Shown: positions 7,564-16,743 of the stretch, one piece after another
Numbering within the stretch: position 1 is the stretch's first letter
Layout of the letters: every line of letters begins with the position of its first letter
Assembly (NCBI GenBank): GCA_029553165.1
Contig: JAKPCT010000225.1
Span: 1 to 55,461, forward strand
Source: Bacillota bacterium
Lineage (GTDB): Bacteria; Bacillota; UBA4882; UBA8346
DNA: 55,461 bases
Direction: 5' to 3'
Notes under the pieces: generated by a model
Databases searched by the model: none
What the model was told of the DNA's origin: nothing
What the model saw: the letters and a program-made list of their open reading frames with translations, nothing else
Program-made: the position numbers and the translations under genes

Positions 7564-9969
7564 ATGCGAGTTTCGTTTGAGTGGTTAAAGGAATATGTTG
7601 ATATTCCAGTTTCAGTTACCGAATTAGCTGAAAAAATGACGATGGCCGGTATTGCTGTTGAAGAGATTGAAGACCAGGCACTACAGTATCAAAATATGTA
7701 TGTTGCAAAAGTTTTAAATATTGAAAAACACCAGCAGGCAGATAATCTGCTTATTGTCAAAGTTGATGTAGGTCAACTGGGTCAATTGCAGATTATTACT
7801 GCTGCGAAAAATCTGCAAGTGGGAGATTTAGTCCCACTGGCGGTATCAGGCGCTGTTCTTCCTGATGGGAAAGTGATTCAGGAAGTAAATTTTAAAGGAG
7901 TCTTATCCCAAGGAATGTTCTGTTCCGGTGAGGAGTTAGGCTTAGAGAAAAAATCAACCGGAATCTGGATCTTTGATACGGATTTTCAACCGGGAACTCC
8001 GGTTGCTGAGGCTTTAGGAGCCACCGATCAGGTTTTGGTATTGGAACTTACCGCCAACCGTTCCGACTGTCTCGGAATGATTGGTGTTGCCCGGGAAGTA
8101 GCAGCGATCCTGGGTGTCGAATACCAGGTTCAACCCAATGAACTCCAAGAAGCTGGACCAGTGGTGTCAGGAATGGCGGGAGTAACTATTGCCAATCCCG
8201 AACTTTGTCCGCGGTATGCCGCCCGAGTTGCTGTTGACATCAAGATTGGACCATCGCCACAATGGATGCAACGCAGACTGCAAGCGGCCGGAGTCAGACC
8301 GATTAATAACATTGTCGATATTACCAACTACGTGATGCTGGAGTATAATCAGCCATTACATGCTTTTGATTTAGACCGGATCAAACAGCATCAAATCATC
8401 GTCAGACGGGCTGAATCAGGTGAAAAATTAACCACTTTAGACGAGGTTGAACGGGAGCTATCCGGGGAAAATCTGGTAATAGCCGATCCCGGTGGAGCAC
8501 TCTGTGTGGCCGGAGTGATGGGTGGTGCGTCCAGTGAAGTTACCGAACAAACCAAGAATATCTTACTGGAAGCTGCCTATTTTGACCCGTTAAGTATTAG
8601 AAAGACCGCTAAATTTTTAGAGATGCGGACAGAATCTTCACTCCGTTTTGAACGGGGAATCGATCCTAATGGGACTTTGGAGGCGCTGAATCGCGCTGCT
8701 TACTTGATTGAAAAAATAGGTGCAGGTAAAGTGGCTCAAGGTTATATTGACCAATATCCGCAAGTGATACCGGAGCCAACGATCAAGACTGCCGCGCAGC
8801 GGATTAATGGTCTGCTGGGAACTGATCTGGCTTCAACCACAATTACCGAATATCTGAAACGGTTGGGGCTTAAAGTTGAGTTGGGCGAAGCTGATCAGTT
8901 AACAGTTACGGTCCCCACCTTTAGAAGGGATATTAGTCATATGGCTGACTTAGCCGAAGAGGTAGCTAGACTTAATGGTTATGACAAGATTCCGGTGACT
9001 TTTTCGGCCAGCAAGTCAATTGGGGAACGAACCCCATTTCAAAAGTTGCAGTATAATTTACGCCGTTTTCTCCAGGGACAGGGATTATCCGAGATTTGGA
9101 CTTCAAGTTTGTATGCAACTGATGCAGCATCGAAATTGGGTTTGCCGGAAACTGATCCTCGTCAGCAAACGGTTGCCTTACTAGTGCCATTAAACGAGAA
9201 TCAAGCAGTAATGCGGACCACCTTAGTCTCGGGGATGCTAGAGGCAATGGCTTTTAACAATCGGCGTCGTCAAAATGATTTAGCCTTTTACGAACTGGGG
9301 CGGGTTTATCTTCCCAAAGCAGGAGCCGAGTTGCCCGATGAACCCCTTCATTTAGCAGTCGGTTTAATGGGAAGACGCGAAGAACAAAACTGGAATCAAC
9401 CAGCGGCTGAATATGATTTCTATGATCTCAAAGGAATTTTGGAATCAATCTTTGAGAAGTTTAGGTTGCCGCTGTTTACCTTGGAGCGTTCAACACTTCC
9501 GTTTTATCATCCCGGACAATCAGCCGATATCTATGTAAATGGAGTTAAAGTTGGACATTTTGGACGGATTCATCCTGAGATTATTAAGCGCTATGAACTC
9601 AACAATAATGCTTATCTAATGGAACTTAATCTTAGTCAGTTGAATGAGTTGCCGATTAGTAATATCAGGTTTAAACCATTGCCCAAATTCCCAGCGGTAC
9701 AACGCGATTTAGCATTGGTAATTGCTGAAGAGATTACCGCCGAGAGTGTGATTAACCAAATTAAGGAGTTTGGCGGGGAGTTAGTTGAAGAAGTAAAACT
9801 GTTCGATGTTTATCAAGGCGAACAAGTAGCTCCAGGTCAAAGAAGTTTGGCATTTAGCATCACTTACCGATCGAATGAACGAACCCTTAAAGACCAGGAA
9901 ATCATTGATTTACAGGCTGAAATCTTAGCAAAATTAAATGCAAAATATGGTGCGATAGTTAGAGGTTAA
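7564..9969 (+). CDS. pheT: Phenylalanyl-tRNA synthetase beta subunit
   Basis: 801 residues. The start is taken at ATG 7564, giving MRVSFEWLKEYVDI, the standard opening of the family, with TGGAGG at 7552-7557; ATG 7561 is equally possible. Domains in order: tRNA-binding OB fold (about 40-150), B3/B4 editing domain (about 205-390), B5 domain (about 400-470), catalytic-like core, and the C-terminal FDX-ACB anticodon-binding domain (about 705-800). It completes the heterotetramer with PheS and hydrolyses mischarged Tyr-tRNA-Phe. Confidence 0.97.
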   Translation: MRVSFEWLKEYVDIPVSVTELAEKMTMAGIAVEEIEDQALQYQNMYVAKVLNIEKHQQADNLLIVKVDVGQLGQLQIITAAKNLQVGDLVPLAVSGAVLPDGKVIQEVNFKGVLSQGMFCSGEELGLEKKSTGIWIFDTDFQPGTPVAEALGATDQVLVLELTANRSDCLGMIGVAREVAAILGVEYQVQPNELQEAGPVVSGMAGVTIANPELCPRYAARVAVDIKIGPSPQWMQRRLQAAGVRPINNIVDITNYVMLEYNQPLHAFDLDRIKQHQIIVRRAESGEKLTTLDEVERELSGENLVIADPGGALCVAGVMGGASSEVTEQTKNILLEAAYFDPLSIRKTAKFLEMRTESSLRFERGIDPNGTLEALNRAAYLIEKIGAGKVAQGYIDQYPQVIPEPTIKTAAQRINGLLGTDLASTTITEYLKRLGLKVELGEADQLTVTVPTFRRDISHMADLAEEVARLNGYDKIPVTFSASKSIGERTPFQKLQYNLRRFLQGQGLSEIWTSSLYATDAASKLGLPETDPRQQTVALLVPLNENQAVMRTTLVSGMLEAMAFNNRRRQNDLAFYELGRVYLPKAGAELPDEPLHLAVGLMGRREEQNWNQPAAEYDFYDLKGILESIFEKFRLPLFTLERSTLPFYHPGQSADIYVNGVKVGHFGRIHPEIIKRYELNNNAYLMELNLSQLNELPISNIRFKPLPKFPAVQRDLALVIAEEITAESVINQIKEFGGELVEEVKLFDVYQGEQVAPGQRSLAFSITYRSNERTLKDQEIIDLQAEILAKLNAKYGAIVRG

Positions 9970-9984
9970 AAGTAGGTTCTATAA

Positions 9985-10037
9985 CTCCCTGACAGTTCAT
10001 AAAGTTTAACAGGAACTGTCGGGGAGGTTTTTATTTT
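9985..10037 (+). terminator. Strong hairpin after pheT whose 3' arm contains the next gene's ribosome site
   Basis: CTCCCTGACAGTTC (9985-9998) pairs over 14 bases, with one G-U, to GAACTGTCGGGGAG (10013-10026), and is followed by GTTTTTATTTT. It is a typical rho-independent terminator for pheST. The GGGGAGG at 10021-10027 is also the ribosome site for the TTG start at 10036, so any transcript passing through would have that site buried in the stem. Confidence 0.85.
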
Positions 10038-10899
10038 GTTGGCATCTTTAAAAGATAGACTTGCTATTAACAATGCCTATTTCAAGAGCCTTTTTTATCT
10101 GGGTTTATGTTTGATGTGGGTAGTTGTAACACTTGCGTCAGCTAAATTGACAGGCCAATTACTGCCTGTTTATAAACTGCAGGTATTATTATTGATCAAA
10201 GCTTTTGTAGTGGCAATAGTCTATTTGGGAAGATATCAACTGTTTGGAGAATATCGGAACACTGCGACTAGGAAATGGTTAGTGCTGGCTTTTTTCTTAC
10301 TGTTGTTAGGAAAAAGGCTAATGGGATTTAACATGTTATCGGGGTTATTTTACATTTTTCTGGAGTTGCTTGATTGTTCCCTGGGGAGTCTTTGTTATGG
10401 ATTGATTGCCGAAGTGATCTTCGCCTTGTTTGATTTCTGGTTCAAACTGCAACCGGTTTCGGTTGAAAGTTATTACCACTTATGGAGCAAGTTCTGGCGT
10501 GATTGTTTTTTTCTAGGGTTATGGTTAACAATTATTATTTTTTTATTATATATCAATTTATTTAACTTTTATATTATTAATGTTGTTGCTTACGGTTATT
10601 TGTTGGTTACGGTTCTGTTTTTAAGTGGGATTGCTCTGTTTGCAGTTCTGTTTTCTAAGTTAGCGGCCTTGGTTAATAAAGAGGTTAATGAACTTGATCA
10701 AAAGTTGGCCCAACTGATTGATTGGAAACAGTCAGATGGAAGTGAATCAAAAACGGTCCAATTTAACTATTTGTTACAGTTAAGAGCTTATTTGCAAAAC
10801 TTTAAAATCCCATATTTTTCAATAACAACAATCATCTCTTATCTGACTTTTGGATTATTGATTTTAATTTTGCCTTATTGTTTTGGAATGGTCATTTGA
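10036..10899 (+). CDS. Hypothetical polytopic membrane protein
   Basis: 287 residues with about six hydrophobic segments (roughly residues 18-38, 48-63, 82-98, 105-132, 155-205 and 262-285) separated by short loops, and a charged cytoplasmic-looking stretch around 215-245 (VNKEVNELDQKLAQLIDW). I recognise no family. The start is TTG at 10036 behind GGGGAGG; a second TTG follows directly. It sits between pheT and zapA, where B. subtilis has rnhC, and is bracketed by two terminators, so it may be expressed alone or only by read-through from pheST. Confidence 0.75.
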   Translation: MLASLKDRLAINNAYFKSLFYLGLCLMWVVVTLASAKLTGQLLPVYKLQVLLLIKAFVVAIVYLGRYQLFGEYRNTATRKWLVLAFFLLLLGKRLMGFNMLSGLFYIFLELLDCSLGSLCYGLIAEVIFALFDFWFKLQPVSVESYYHLWSKFWRDCFFLGLWLTIIIFLLYINLFNFYIINVVAYGYLLVTVLFLSGIALFAVLFSKLAALVNKEVNELDQKLAQLIDWKQSDGSESKTVQFNYLLQLRAYLQNFKIPYFSITTIISYLTFGLLILILPYCFGMVI

Positions 10900-10918
10900 C
10901 AGTTGATGATGGTGAGAT

Positions 10919-10946
10919 AACTCCTACTTTAATGCAGGAGTTTTTT
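10919..10946 (+). terminator. Rho-independent terminator after the membrane protein
   Basis: AACTCCT at 10919-10925 pairs with AGGAGTT at 10936-10942, followed by a T-run. Confidence 0.8.
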
Positions 10947-10991
10947 GTTAAATGGATAAATTATAGATAGAAATACATGGGGAGAATTGGC

Positions 10992-11261
10992 ATGAGTGAA
11001 CAAAAAATGGGAGAACAATGCAACAGTTTTAGTTTTAAGATCATGGGTGAAGAATACATAATCCGTGGGAACGATGATCCGCAGTATATGCGCGAAGTAG
11101 CTTCATATATTGAAAGCATTTTTAAGAGTATTGGTGAAAATAATCCGCGTCTTAATAAATCGCAAATTTCGGTACTGGCAGCCCTAAGAATTGCGGATGA
11201 ATATCATAAATTAAGGCAACAATATAAGTATCTGGAAGAGGTTTTAGAACAGGCCAGATAG
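10992..11261 (+). CDS. zapA: Cell division protein ZapA
   Basis: 89 residues, the usual length. ZapA binds FtsZ and cross-links protofilaments at the division site. The family pattern is visible: a short beta strand with FKIMGEEYIIRG, the D-PQYMREVASYIE helix, then SQISVLAALRIADEYHKLRQQYKYLEEVLEQ, the long coiled coil used for dimerisation. ATG at 10992 is chosen over the one at 10977 because GGGGAG at 10979-10984 then has a normal seven-base spacing. In B. subtilis zapA also follows pheST and precedes yshB (cvpA), as here. Confidence 0.9.
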   Translation: MSEQKMGEQCNSFSFKIMGEEYIIRGNDDPQYMREVASYIESIFKSIGENNPRLNKSQISVLAALRIADEYHKLRQQYKYLEEVLEQAR

Positions 11262-11276
11262 AAAGGGGAATAACAA

Positions 11277-12092
11277 TTGATGAACTGGCTTGACATTATT
11301 ATTATTGTTGTCTTTGGTTTTTTTATCTTCAAAGGCTTCCGTAAGGGTTTTGTTCAACAGATAGCGGATTTGATCGGCAGCGTTGTTGCTTTAATCCTTG
11401 CTTTTTATTTTCATCAACAGGCTGGCGCGGTGATTGCTGATTTGGTAAAAATTTCGGTTCCGCTGGCTAATGTACTGGGATTCATCTTTATTGTCGTTAT
11501 CTTTGGAGGGATAGTTAGTTATCTTGGTAAACGATGGCGGGCTTCCAGTAAAGGCGAACCGATTGCGGTTGTTGACGGTAGTTTGGGAGCAGTTTTAGGA
11601 GGAACAAAAGCGGCAATGATTTTAACGACAATGCTGCTCCTGATGTTGGCGATGCCATTTAATTATTTCAGTCAGCCAATTGCTGAATCTAATTTTGCCA
11701 AAGATCTATTAAGATTAGCACCGGCCTTTCAACTGCTTCAGGAAACGCTCTTACCCGCGAATGTCCCGCGAATGTTGATTTCGGCTGACGGACTAAAATG
11801 GCGTAATATCGACTATGGACAACTCTATCAAGCCAAATGTATTGCCTGTGGCGGTAAGGTTGAATATCAAGGGATGGTTAAAAAGACGCTGCTTAGTTAT
11901 CCGCAGGCAGTATGCAAAAAATGTGGCCGCACCAGTGACGGTTGTCTGACCTTTGAAGGTTACCATCTGTTACATGGTGTTTGCCCTTATGAACGCTTAG
12001 GCAGTATGGGAACCATTGACTGTCAAACATGGCCCAATGTTGAGCCGACGACTGTTAAAGGAAGCTGCTCGGTTTGTGGCAGAAAACATTAA
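11277..12092 (+). CDS. CvpA-family membrane protein with an extra Cys-rich C-terminal domain
   Basis: The first ~165 residues are a CvpA protein (family of colicin V production protein and B. subtilis YshB): four hydrophobic helices and the opening WLDIIIIVVFGFFIFKGFRKGFVQQI, which is typical. CvpA proteins are normally about 160-180 residues; this one has 271. The added ~85 residues contain nine Cys, with C-x-x-C pairs at KCIACGG, VCKKCGR and SCSVCG plus histidines, which suggests a zinc-ribbon-like domain. The start may be TTG 11277 or ATG 11280. The function of CvpA in Gram-positives is not settled; the tail would lie next to the last membrane helix. Confidence 0.82.
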   Translation: MMNWLDIIIIVVFGFFIFKGFRKGFVQQIADLIGSVVALILAFYFHQQAGAVIADLVKISVPLANVLGFIFIVVIFGGIVSYLGKRWRASSKGEPIAVVDGSLGAVLGGTKAAMILTTMLLLMLAMPFNYFSQPIAESNFAKDLLRLAPAFQLLQETLLPANVPRMLISADGLKWRNIDYGQLYQAKCIACGGKVEYQGMVKKTLLSYPQAVCKKCGRTSDGCLTFEGYHLLHGVCPYERLGSMGTIDCQTWPNVEPTTVKGSCSVCGRKH

Positions 12093-12187
12093 TGATCTTG
12101 ACATTATAAGTTTCCACATAAACAACCTTGATTGCTGTTAATACTAACTTTGATGATGATCCAAACAAACCAAAACCGGGAGTAAAC

Positions 12188-12748
12188 ATGGAAACGTGGC
12201 AGCAATTTGGGTTTTTTGCTCTTAATCTTACAGCGATCTATATTGCCGCTTTGATCGTAGTCAGATTGATCGGGAAACGCGCTCTGGGAGAACTAAGTCT
12301 GTTTGACTTGGTAATCATGGTTGGAATTGGAGAAGTTATTGTCATTGTTGGTTTAGAACAGAAGGAGCCTTTATTTAAAGGGATCTTGATCTTAATCCTG
12401 TTGGGTGGATTAGAAGTATTCTTTTCAATGCTGACATTTAAATCGAAGTTTTTTTCAAAGTTAATTGAAGGTAAACCAACAATTCTGATCAAGGATGGCA
12501 CGATGATTGAAGAAAACTTGGCGAGGGAGCATATTTCACATGCTGACTTACGTCAGGAGCTTCGTAAACAGGGGATTTCCAGGATTTCAAAGGTTGCGGC
12601 CGCTATTTTAGAACCTTGTGGGAAATTTAGTATTATTGAAAGAGAAACGGAAGAAGAAGATCTCTACCAGCAGTTATTTCAAGAGATTGATGTGCTGAAA
12701 CAGGAGCTGCGCGAGTTGAAAGAACTACTACAAAATAAGGAACAATAG
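12188..12748 (+). CDS. DUF421 (YetF/YrbG-like) membrane protein
   Basis: 186 residues from ATG 12188, chosen because GGGAGT at 12178-12183 precedes it; a TTG at 12128 would add an unlikely hydrophilic leader. Three N-terminal membrane helices (about residues 8-80, with VVRLIGKRALGELSLFDLVIMVGIGEV, the hallmark of DUF421) are followed by a cytoplasmic domain (GKPTILIKDGTMIEENLAREHISHADLRQELRKQGI) and a C-terminal coiled coil rich in Glu and Lys. B. subtilis members such as YetF are linked to spore or envelope functions, with no defined activity. It sits between cvpA and the metalloenzyme gene with short gaps. Confidence 0.85.
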   Translation: METWQQFGFFALNLTAIYIAALIVVRLIGKRALGELSLFDLVIMVGIGEVIVIVGLEQKEPLFKGILILILLGGLEVFFSMLTFKSKFFSKLIEGKPTILIKDGTMIEENLAREHISHADLRQELRKQGISRISKVAAAILEPCGKFSIIERETEEEDLYQQLFQEIDVLKQELRELKELLQNKEQ

Positions 12749-12754
12749 TCTCTG

Positions 12755-13666
12755 ATGCCACTACTTATGTTTTTTATTGATGGGTTCGGTATTGGTACCG
12801 CTGATCAGGAGTTTAATCCATTTTTAACTGCGAAGATGGATTTTTTTGATGAGCTCCTAAAGGGAGAAAAACTAGCAGAAACCACCAATTTTGCTGCTTA
12901 TTGTACTGAAAACCGGTTGATAGTCCCACTGGATGCAACCTTAAATGTAGTAGGGTTGCCCCAAAGCGCTACCGGACAAACGACGCTGTTAACCGGTATT
13001 AATGCTTCCCGGCATTGCGGCCGGCACATTCACGGTTTTCCAACGATTAAGCTCAAAGCATTGCTTCAGGAACACAGTATTTTTAAAATTTTACGCCAAA
13101 ATAATCTTAGTGCTACTTTTGCCAATACTTTTACGGCAGAATATTTCTCCCAGCCAAAACCAAGATATTCCGCGACAACCCTGGCGGCGATGGCCGGAGA
13201 TTGTCGATTGCGAATGGTGGCTGATTTAGTCAACGGTGAAGCAGTTTATCAGGATATCACCAATGAAATCTTGAAAGAGAAAGGCTATGCGGTTTCGGTC
13301 ATCTCACCCGAAGAAGCAGCCTTGAATTTAGTAAAAATAGCGGCTCAAAATGACTTCACTTTGTTTGAATACTTTCAGACGGACCGATGTGGACATAAAC
13401 AGGATCGGGAGTTAGCGTTACTACTGTTAAACCGGCTTGACCGGTTTATTGGAACCATCTCTTCCGAACTCGATCAATATCAGCTCGATCTGATTATCAC
13501 GAGTGATCATGGTAATATTGAGAACCTGGCGGTTAAAACTCATACTTATAATCCGGTACCATTAATTGCGTTGGGTAATAATATTTCCTGTTTTGACAAA
13601 GCCCGGAGTATCGAAGATATTTATTCATGCATCATCGATTATTTTAATTTGAAATTAATGGAGTAA
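12755..13666 (+). CDS. Metalloenzyme of the alkaline phosphatase/phosphopentomutase superfamily
   Basis: 303 residues. The pattern FFIDGFGIGTAD at the N-terminus (metal-binding Asp), QSATGQTTLLTGINA (nucleophile region with Thr or Ser) and, near the end, DLIITSDHGNIEN with a later TH-YNPVPLI are those of the alkaline-phosphatase fold enzymes such as phosphoglycerate and phosphopentose mutases. The middle is short compared with DeoB or GpmI, so it is neither. Substrate is unknown; phosphate-ester hydrolysis or transfer with two metal ions is expected. It starts six bases after the DUF421 gene and ends seven bases before the U32 gene, so the three are probably one operon. Confidence 0.8.
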   Translation: MPLLMFFIDGFGIGTADQEFNPFLTAKMDFFDELLKGEKLAETTNFAAYCTENRLIVPLDATLNVVGLPQSATGQTTLLTGINASRHCGRHIHGFPTIKLKALLQEHSIFKILRQNNLSATFANTFTAEYFSQPKPRYSATTLAAMAGDCRLRMVADLVNGEAVYQDITNEILKEKGYAVSVISPEEAALNLVKIAAQNDFTLFEYFQTDRCGHKQDRELALLLLNRLDRFIGTISSELDQYQLDLIITSDHGNIENLAVKTHTYNPVPLIALGNNISCFDKARSIEDIYSCIIDYFNLKLME

Positions 13667-13673
13667 CTAACAG

Positions 13674-16187
13674 ATGGTAAGCAACAAACAGATGGAATTA
13701 CTTGCGCCTGCCGGAGACTGGGATTCATTAATGGCGGCATTGGCTGCCGGTGCGGATGCAGTATATCTGGGGGGACAAGCCTTTAGCGCCCGGCAGTATG
13801 CTTCCAACTTTGATCTGGAGAAGATTAAAGAGGCTACCGAATTACTGCACCTTCACCGACGGAAAGTTTATATTGCGGTCAATACTTTGATTAATGACAC
13901 TGAGATGCAGGCGGCGCTTAACTATTTGACTGATTTATCTAATATTGGTGTTGATGCAGTTATCGTTCAGGATTTGGGTCTGATCAAATTAGCCAGGGAA
14001 TACCTGCCCCGACTGGAACTTCATGCCAGTACCCAGATGACCTGCCATAATCGGGAAGGAGTCTTATTGCTGCAAGATCTTGGTTTCCAACGCGTGGTAC
14101 TGGCTCGCGAATTGACTGCAGACGAAATCAGATCAATAATCTCAAGTTCGCAAGTTGAAATTGAAGTATTCGTGCATGGAGCATTGTGCGTTTGTTACTC
14201 GGGCCAGTGTTTAATGAGCAGTATGATTGGGGGACGCAGTGGTAACCGGGGACGTTGTGCCCAGCCCTGCCGGCTTGAGTATCAGTTATTCCAGGGTCAA
14301 AATCTGGTTGCGACCAAAGGACAACACCTGTTATCACCAAAAGATTTATGTCTGATAACGGAGATTCCGCGTCTAGCCGAAATTGGAGTAACTTCATTGA
14401 AGATTGAAGGCCGGATGAAACGGCCGGAGTATGTCCACACTGTTGTTAAAACATACCGTCAGGCACTCGACCGTTACTTGGAAAGGCCTGAAGACTTCAG
14501 TGTAACTGATAACGAATTGAAAGTTCTGGAACAAACCTTTAACCGCGGGTTTACCACCGGTTACTTTGGAAATAAACGGAATCACGAGATTATGAATTTC
14601 AGCCGTCCTAACAACCGGGGAATTTTGCTGGGGCGTGTCAAACAGATTGTGGATTCCGATAAAGTAAGGATTAGACTCGAAACTGAGCTGGAGTTAGGAG
14701 ATGAGATTGAGATCTGGATCTCCAAAGGTGGCCGTTATGCGGGACCGGTAACGAAGATGTTTGCCAACGGAAATGCGATTTCAAAAGCTGCGGCGGGCGA
14801 TCTTATCGATCTCTGCTTAGCGGAACGGGTCTATCCCGGAGACCGGATCTTTAAAGTGTTTTCGAACAAAATCAGTCAAGCAACCAAAGCAGCGATTGAC
14901 AAAGCTAATCTGGGTTTAAAGATATCCTGCCGGGTTGAGGTTTTCGGTAATGAAGGGGAGGGCTTAAAAGTTGTTTACCGGGACCAACTGGGCAATGAAG
15001 GGGTTGCCGTTTCTGAGGTTTTGCTGCAGCCAGCCCGTAATCGCCCGTTAACACAGGAGATCTTAACCGAGCAATTAGGCAGACTTGGTAATACGCCATT
15101 TTATCTTCAGGATCTAAATATGCATCTCGGGCAGTCTTTGATGTTGCCGGTTAGTGAATTAAACCAACTGCGCCGCCGGGCAATTGATGCGCTTACCAAG
15201 AAGCGTCTTGGTAATCTGTATCAAGACCAACCGGCAATGAAATACCCTAAATTACGGGCTTTGAAGCGGGATGATCGTCCGGCAGTCAATCAGCAGCCGG
15301 GTAAACTGAGTGTTTGGGTAGGAGACATCGAGGGTGTATTTGCGGCAATTTCAGCCGGAGCTGACCTGATCTATGTTGGAGGAGAGGAGTTTACCAAATT
15401 TCACTGGAATCCAGCCTTCTACTCGCAGGCAGTTGCAGCAGCCGGTGATGCGAAAGTTAAATTAATTATGGCAATGCCCCGAATCAACCGGGAAGGCCAA
15501 AAAGAGCGGTGGCTACCCTTATTGGAGGTTATCAATCAAACCAGACCTGATGGGATAATGGTCTCGGACCTTGGCACATTTCAGCTGGTGTTAACCAATA
15601 CTGATTTGCCGATATACATCAATTATCCCCTCAATATTTTTAACAGTTTTACACTGGAATTTTTGACTGAAATCAGTAATCGGATCATCCAATGCGCTGT
15701 TTCGCCAGAGTTAACTTTAGCCCAGATTGATGGCTTAAAGCGTTTGGACCAGCTTGAGTTGGAGTGTTTGGTCCATGGTCCCTTCGAATTGATGGTTTCA
15801 GAATATTGCCCGATTAAAACCGTAATTCATCCGGAAACAGAATGTGACCGGCGCTGCAAAGAACAGCGTTACCAGTTCCAAGATCGGTTGGATTATCAAT
15901 TTCCGATCTATACTGATCAATTTTGCCGAATGCATCTGTTTAATTCACAAGAACTCTGTTTATATGCTGAACTGTCCAAACTGATTGGACTGACAGCAGT
16001 CTTGCGATTGGACTTGAGGACATATTCCACTACAGATGTATCAATAATTACCAAGGCTTACCGGAATGCGATTGAGCAGCTTAAAGCCGGCGCTGGAGTG
16101 GCAGATTGTGAAGCAGTGATCACCCAATTTAAAAATCTGTCGGGCCGTGGAATAACCAAGGGGCATTATTTCAGAGGAGTCGAATAA
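13674..16187 (+). CDS. U32-family peptidase-like protein with DUF3656 (RlhA-like)
   Basis: 837 residues. It opens with MELLAPAGDWDSLMAALAAGADAVYLGG, the U32 signature. The family's Cys-rich segment VFVHGALCVCYSGQC...GGRSGNRGRCAQPCR at about 165-200 holds iron-sulfur-type cysteines, followed by SPKDLCLITEIPRL and LKIEGRMKRPEYV. A DUF3656-like middle (about 390-500) and a second, weaker U32-like half (from about 545: SVWVGDIEGVFAAISAGADLIYVGG) complete it. Long U32/DUF3656 proteins such as E. coli RlhA hydroxylate 23S rRNA C2501 using prephenate; a similar RNA-hydroxylation role is likely, though peptidase is the traditional name. ATG 13674 lies seven bases after the preceding stop. Confidence 0.88.
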   Translation: MVSNKQMELLAPAGDWDSLMAALAAGADAVYLGGQAFSARQYASNFDLEKIKEATELLHLHRRKVYIAVNTLINDTEMQAALNYLTDLSNIGVDAVIVQDLGLIKLAREYLPRLELHASTQMTCHNREGVLLLQDLGFQRVVLARELTADEIRSIISSSQVEIEVFVHGALCVCYSGQCLMSSMIGGRSGNRGRCAQPCRLEYQLFQGQNLVATKGQHLLSPKDLCLITEIPRLAEIGVTSLKIEGRMKRPEYVHTVVKTYRQALDRYLERPEDFSVTDNELKVLEQTFNRGFTTGYFGNKRNHEIMNFSRPNNRGILLGRVKQIVDSDKVRIRLETELELGDEIEIWISKGGRYAGPVTKMFANGNAISKAAAGDLIDLCLAERVYPGDRIFKVFSNKISQATKAAIDKANLGLKISCRVEVFGNEGEGLKVVYRDQLGNEGVAVSEVLLQPARNRPLTQEILTEQLGRLGNTPFYLQDLNMHLGQSLMLPVSELNQLRRRAIDALTKKRLGNLYQDQPAMKYPKLRALKRDDRPAVNQQPGKLSVWVGDIEGVFAAISAGADLIYVGGEEFTKFHWNPAFYSQAVAAAGDAKVKLIMAMPRINREGQKERWLPLLEVINQTRPDGIMVSDLGTFQLVLTNTDLPIYINYPLNIFNSFTLEFLTEISNRIIQCAVSPELTLAQIDGLKRLDQLELECLVHGPFELMVSEYCPIKTVIHPETECDRRCKEQRYQFQDRLDYQFPIYTDQFCRMHLFNSQELCLYAELSKLIGLTAVLRLDLRTYSTTDVSIITKAYRNAIEQLKAGAGVADCEAVITQFKNLSGRGITKGHYFRGVE

Positions 16188-16234
16188 GCAAACTTTTAAT
16201 TTTGATTTTTATCAAAGCTTGGCAGTTTTCTTAG

Positions 16235-16263
16235 TTTACACCATAAGGTTATTATGGTAAAAT
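16235..16263 (+). promoter_or_regulatory. Promoter of rpsO
   Basis: TTTACA at 16235-16240 and TAAAAT at 16258-16263 with a 17-base spacer, about 120 bases upstream of the rpsO start. Confidence 0.7.
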
Positions 16264-16270
16264 AAATGTT

Positions 16271-16372
16271 GGATTTCATACGTAGTACTGAAATCCTTTA
16301 AAATATACCCCTCGCTGGGAATACCGCTTCTCCAACGATATTCGCGGCAGGAGGCGCATTAGCAAAAGGGAG
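16271..16372 (+). promoter_or_regulatory. Structured rpsO leader, possible S15 autoregulatory element
   Basis: A perfect eight-base hairpin GGATTTCA/TGAAATCC (16271-16278 with 16289-16296) opens the leader, then a GC-rich stretch (CGCTGGGAATACCGC...GCGGCAGGAGGCGC) can fold further before the ribosome site GGGAGGTG. In several bacteria S15 binds its own leader to repress translation; the position and structure fit, but I cannot match it to a described class. Confidence 0.45.
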
Positions 16373-16384
16373 GTGACTTTCAAG

Positions 16385-16651
16385 ATGATTACTACTGAGC
16401 AAAAACAAGAGATTATTAACAAGTATCGGATTCATGAGACCGATACCGGTTCTCCAGAGGTTCAAATTGCAATTTTAACCGAGAGGATTAATTATTTAAC
16501 CGAACATCTCAAGACTCATAAAAAAGACCATCATTCACGTCGGGGCTTACTTAAAATGGTTGGTCAACGCCGTGGTCTTTTAAATTATCTTTACGATAAA
16601 GATATCGAAAGATATCGTGCTATCGTTGAAAGACTTGGGCTCCGGAAATAG
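16385..16651 (+). CDS. rpsO: 30S ribosomal protein S15
   Basis: 88 residues, the usual length. Binds the three-way junction of the 16S rRNA central domain early in 30S assembly. The sequence is canonical: [35 protein letters not shown] and the end [20 protein letters not shown] at 16385 is chosen (MITTEQKQ) with GGGAGGTG upstream; the in-frame GTG at 16373 falls inside that site. Followed by a terminator and then pnp, a very common bacterial order. Confidence 0.97.
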   Translation: MITTEQKQEIINKYRIHETDTGSPEVQIAILTERINYLTEHLKTHKKDHHSRRGLLKMVGQRRGLLNYLYDKDIERYRAIVERLGLRK

Positions 16652-16654
16652 TCG

Positions 16655-16680
16655 GAAAAGCGGATTATCCGCTTTTCTTT
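16655..16680 (+). terminator. Terminator/attenuator between rpsO and pnp
   Basis: GAAAAGCGGA at 16655-16664 pairs perfectly with TCCGCTTTTC at 16668-16677 around TTA, followed by TTT. Confidence 0.8.
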
Positions 16681-16743
16681 CTATATAAGTAGGATATACT
16701 ATTAGTAAGTTGATGATGTTGAGGTAAGGAGGATTAACACTTA

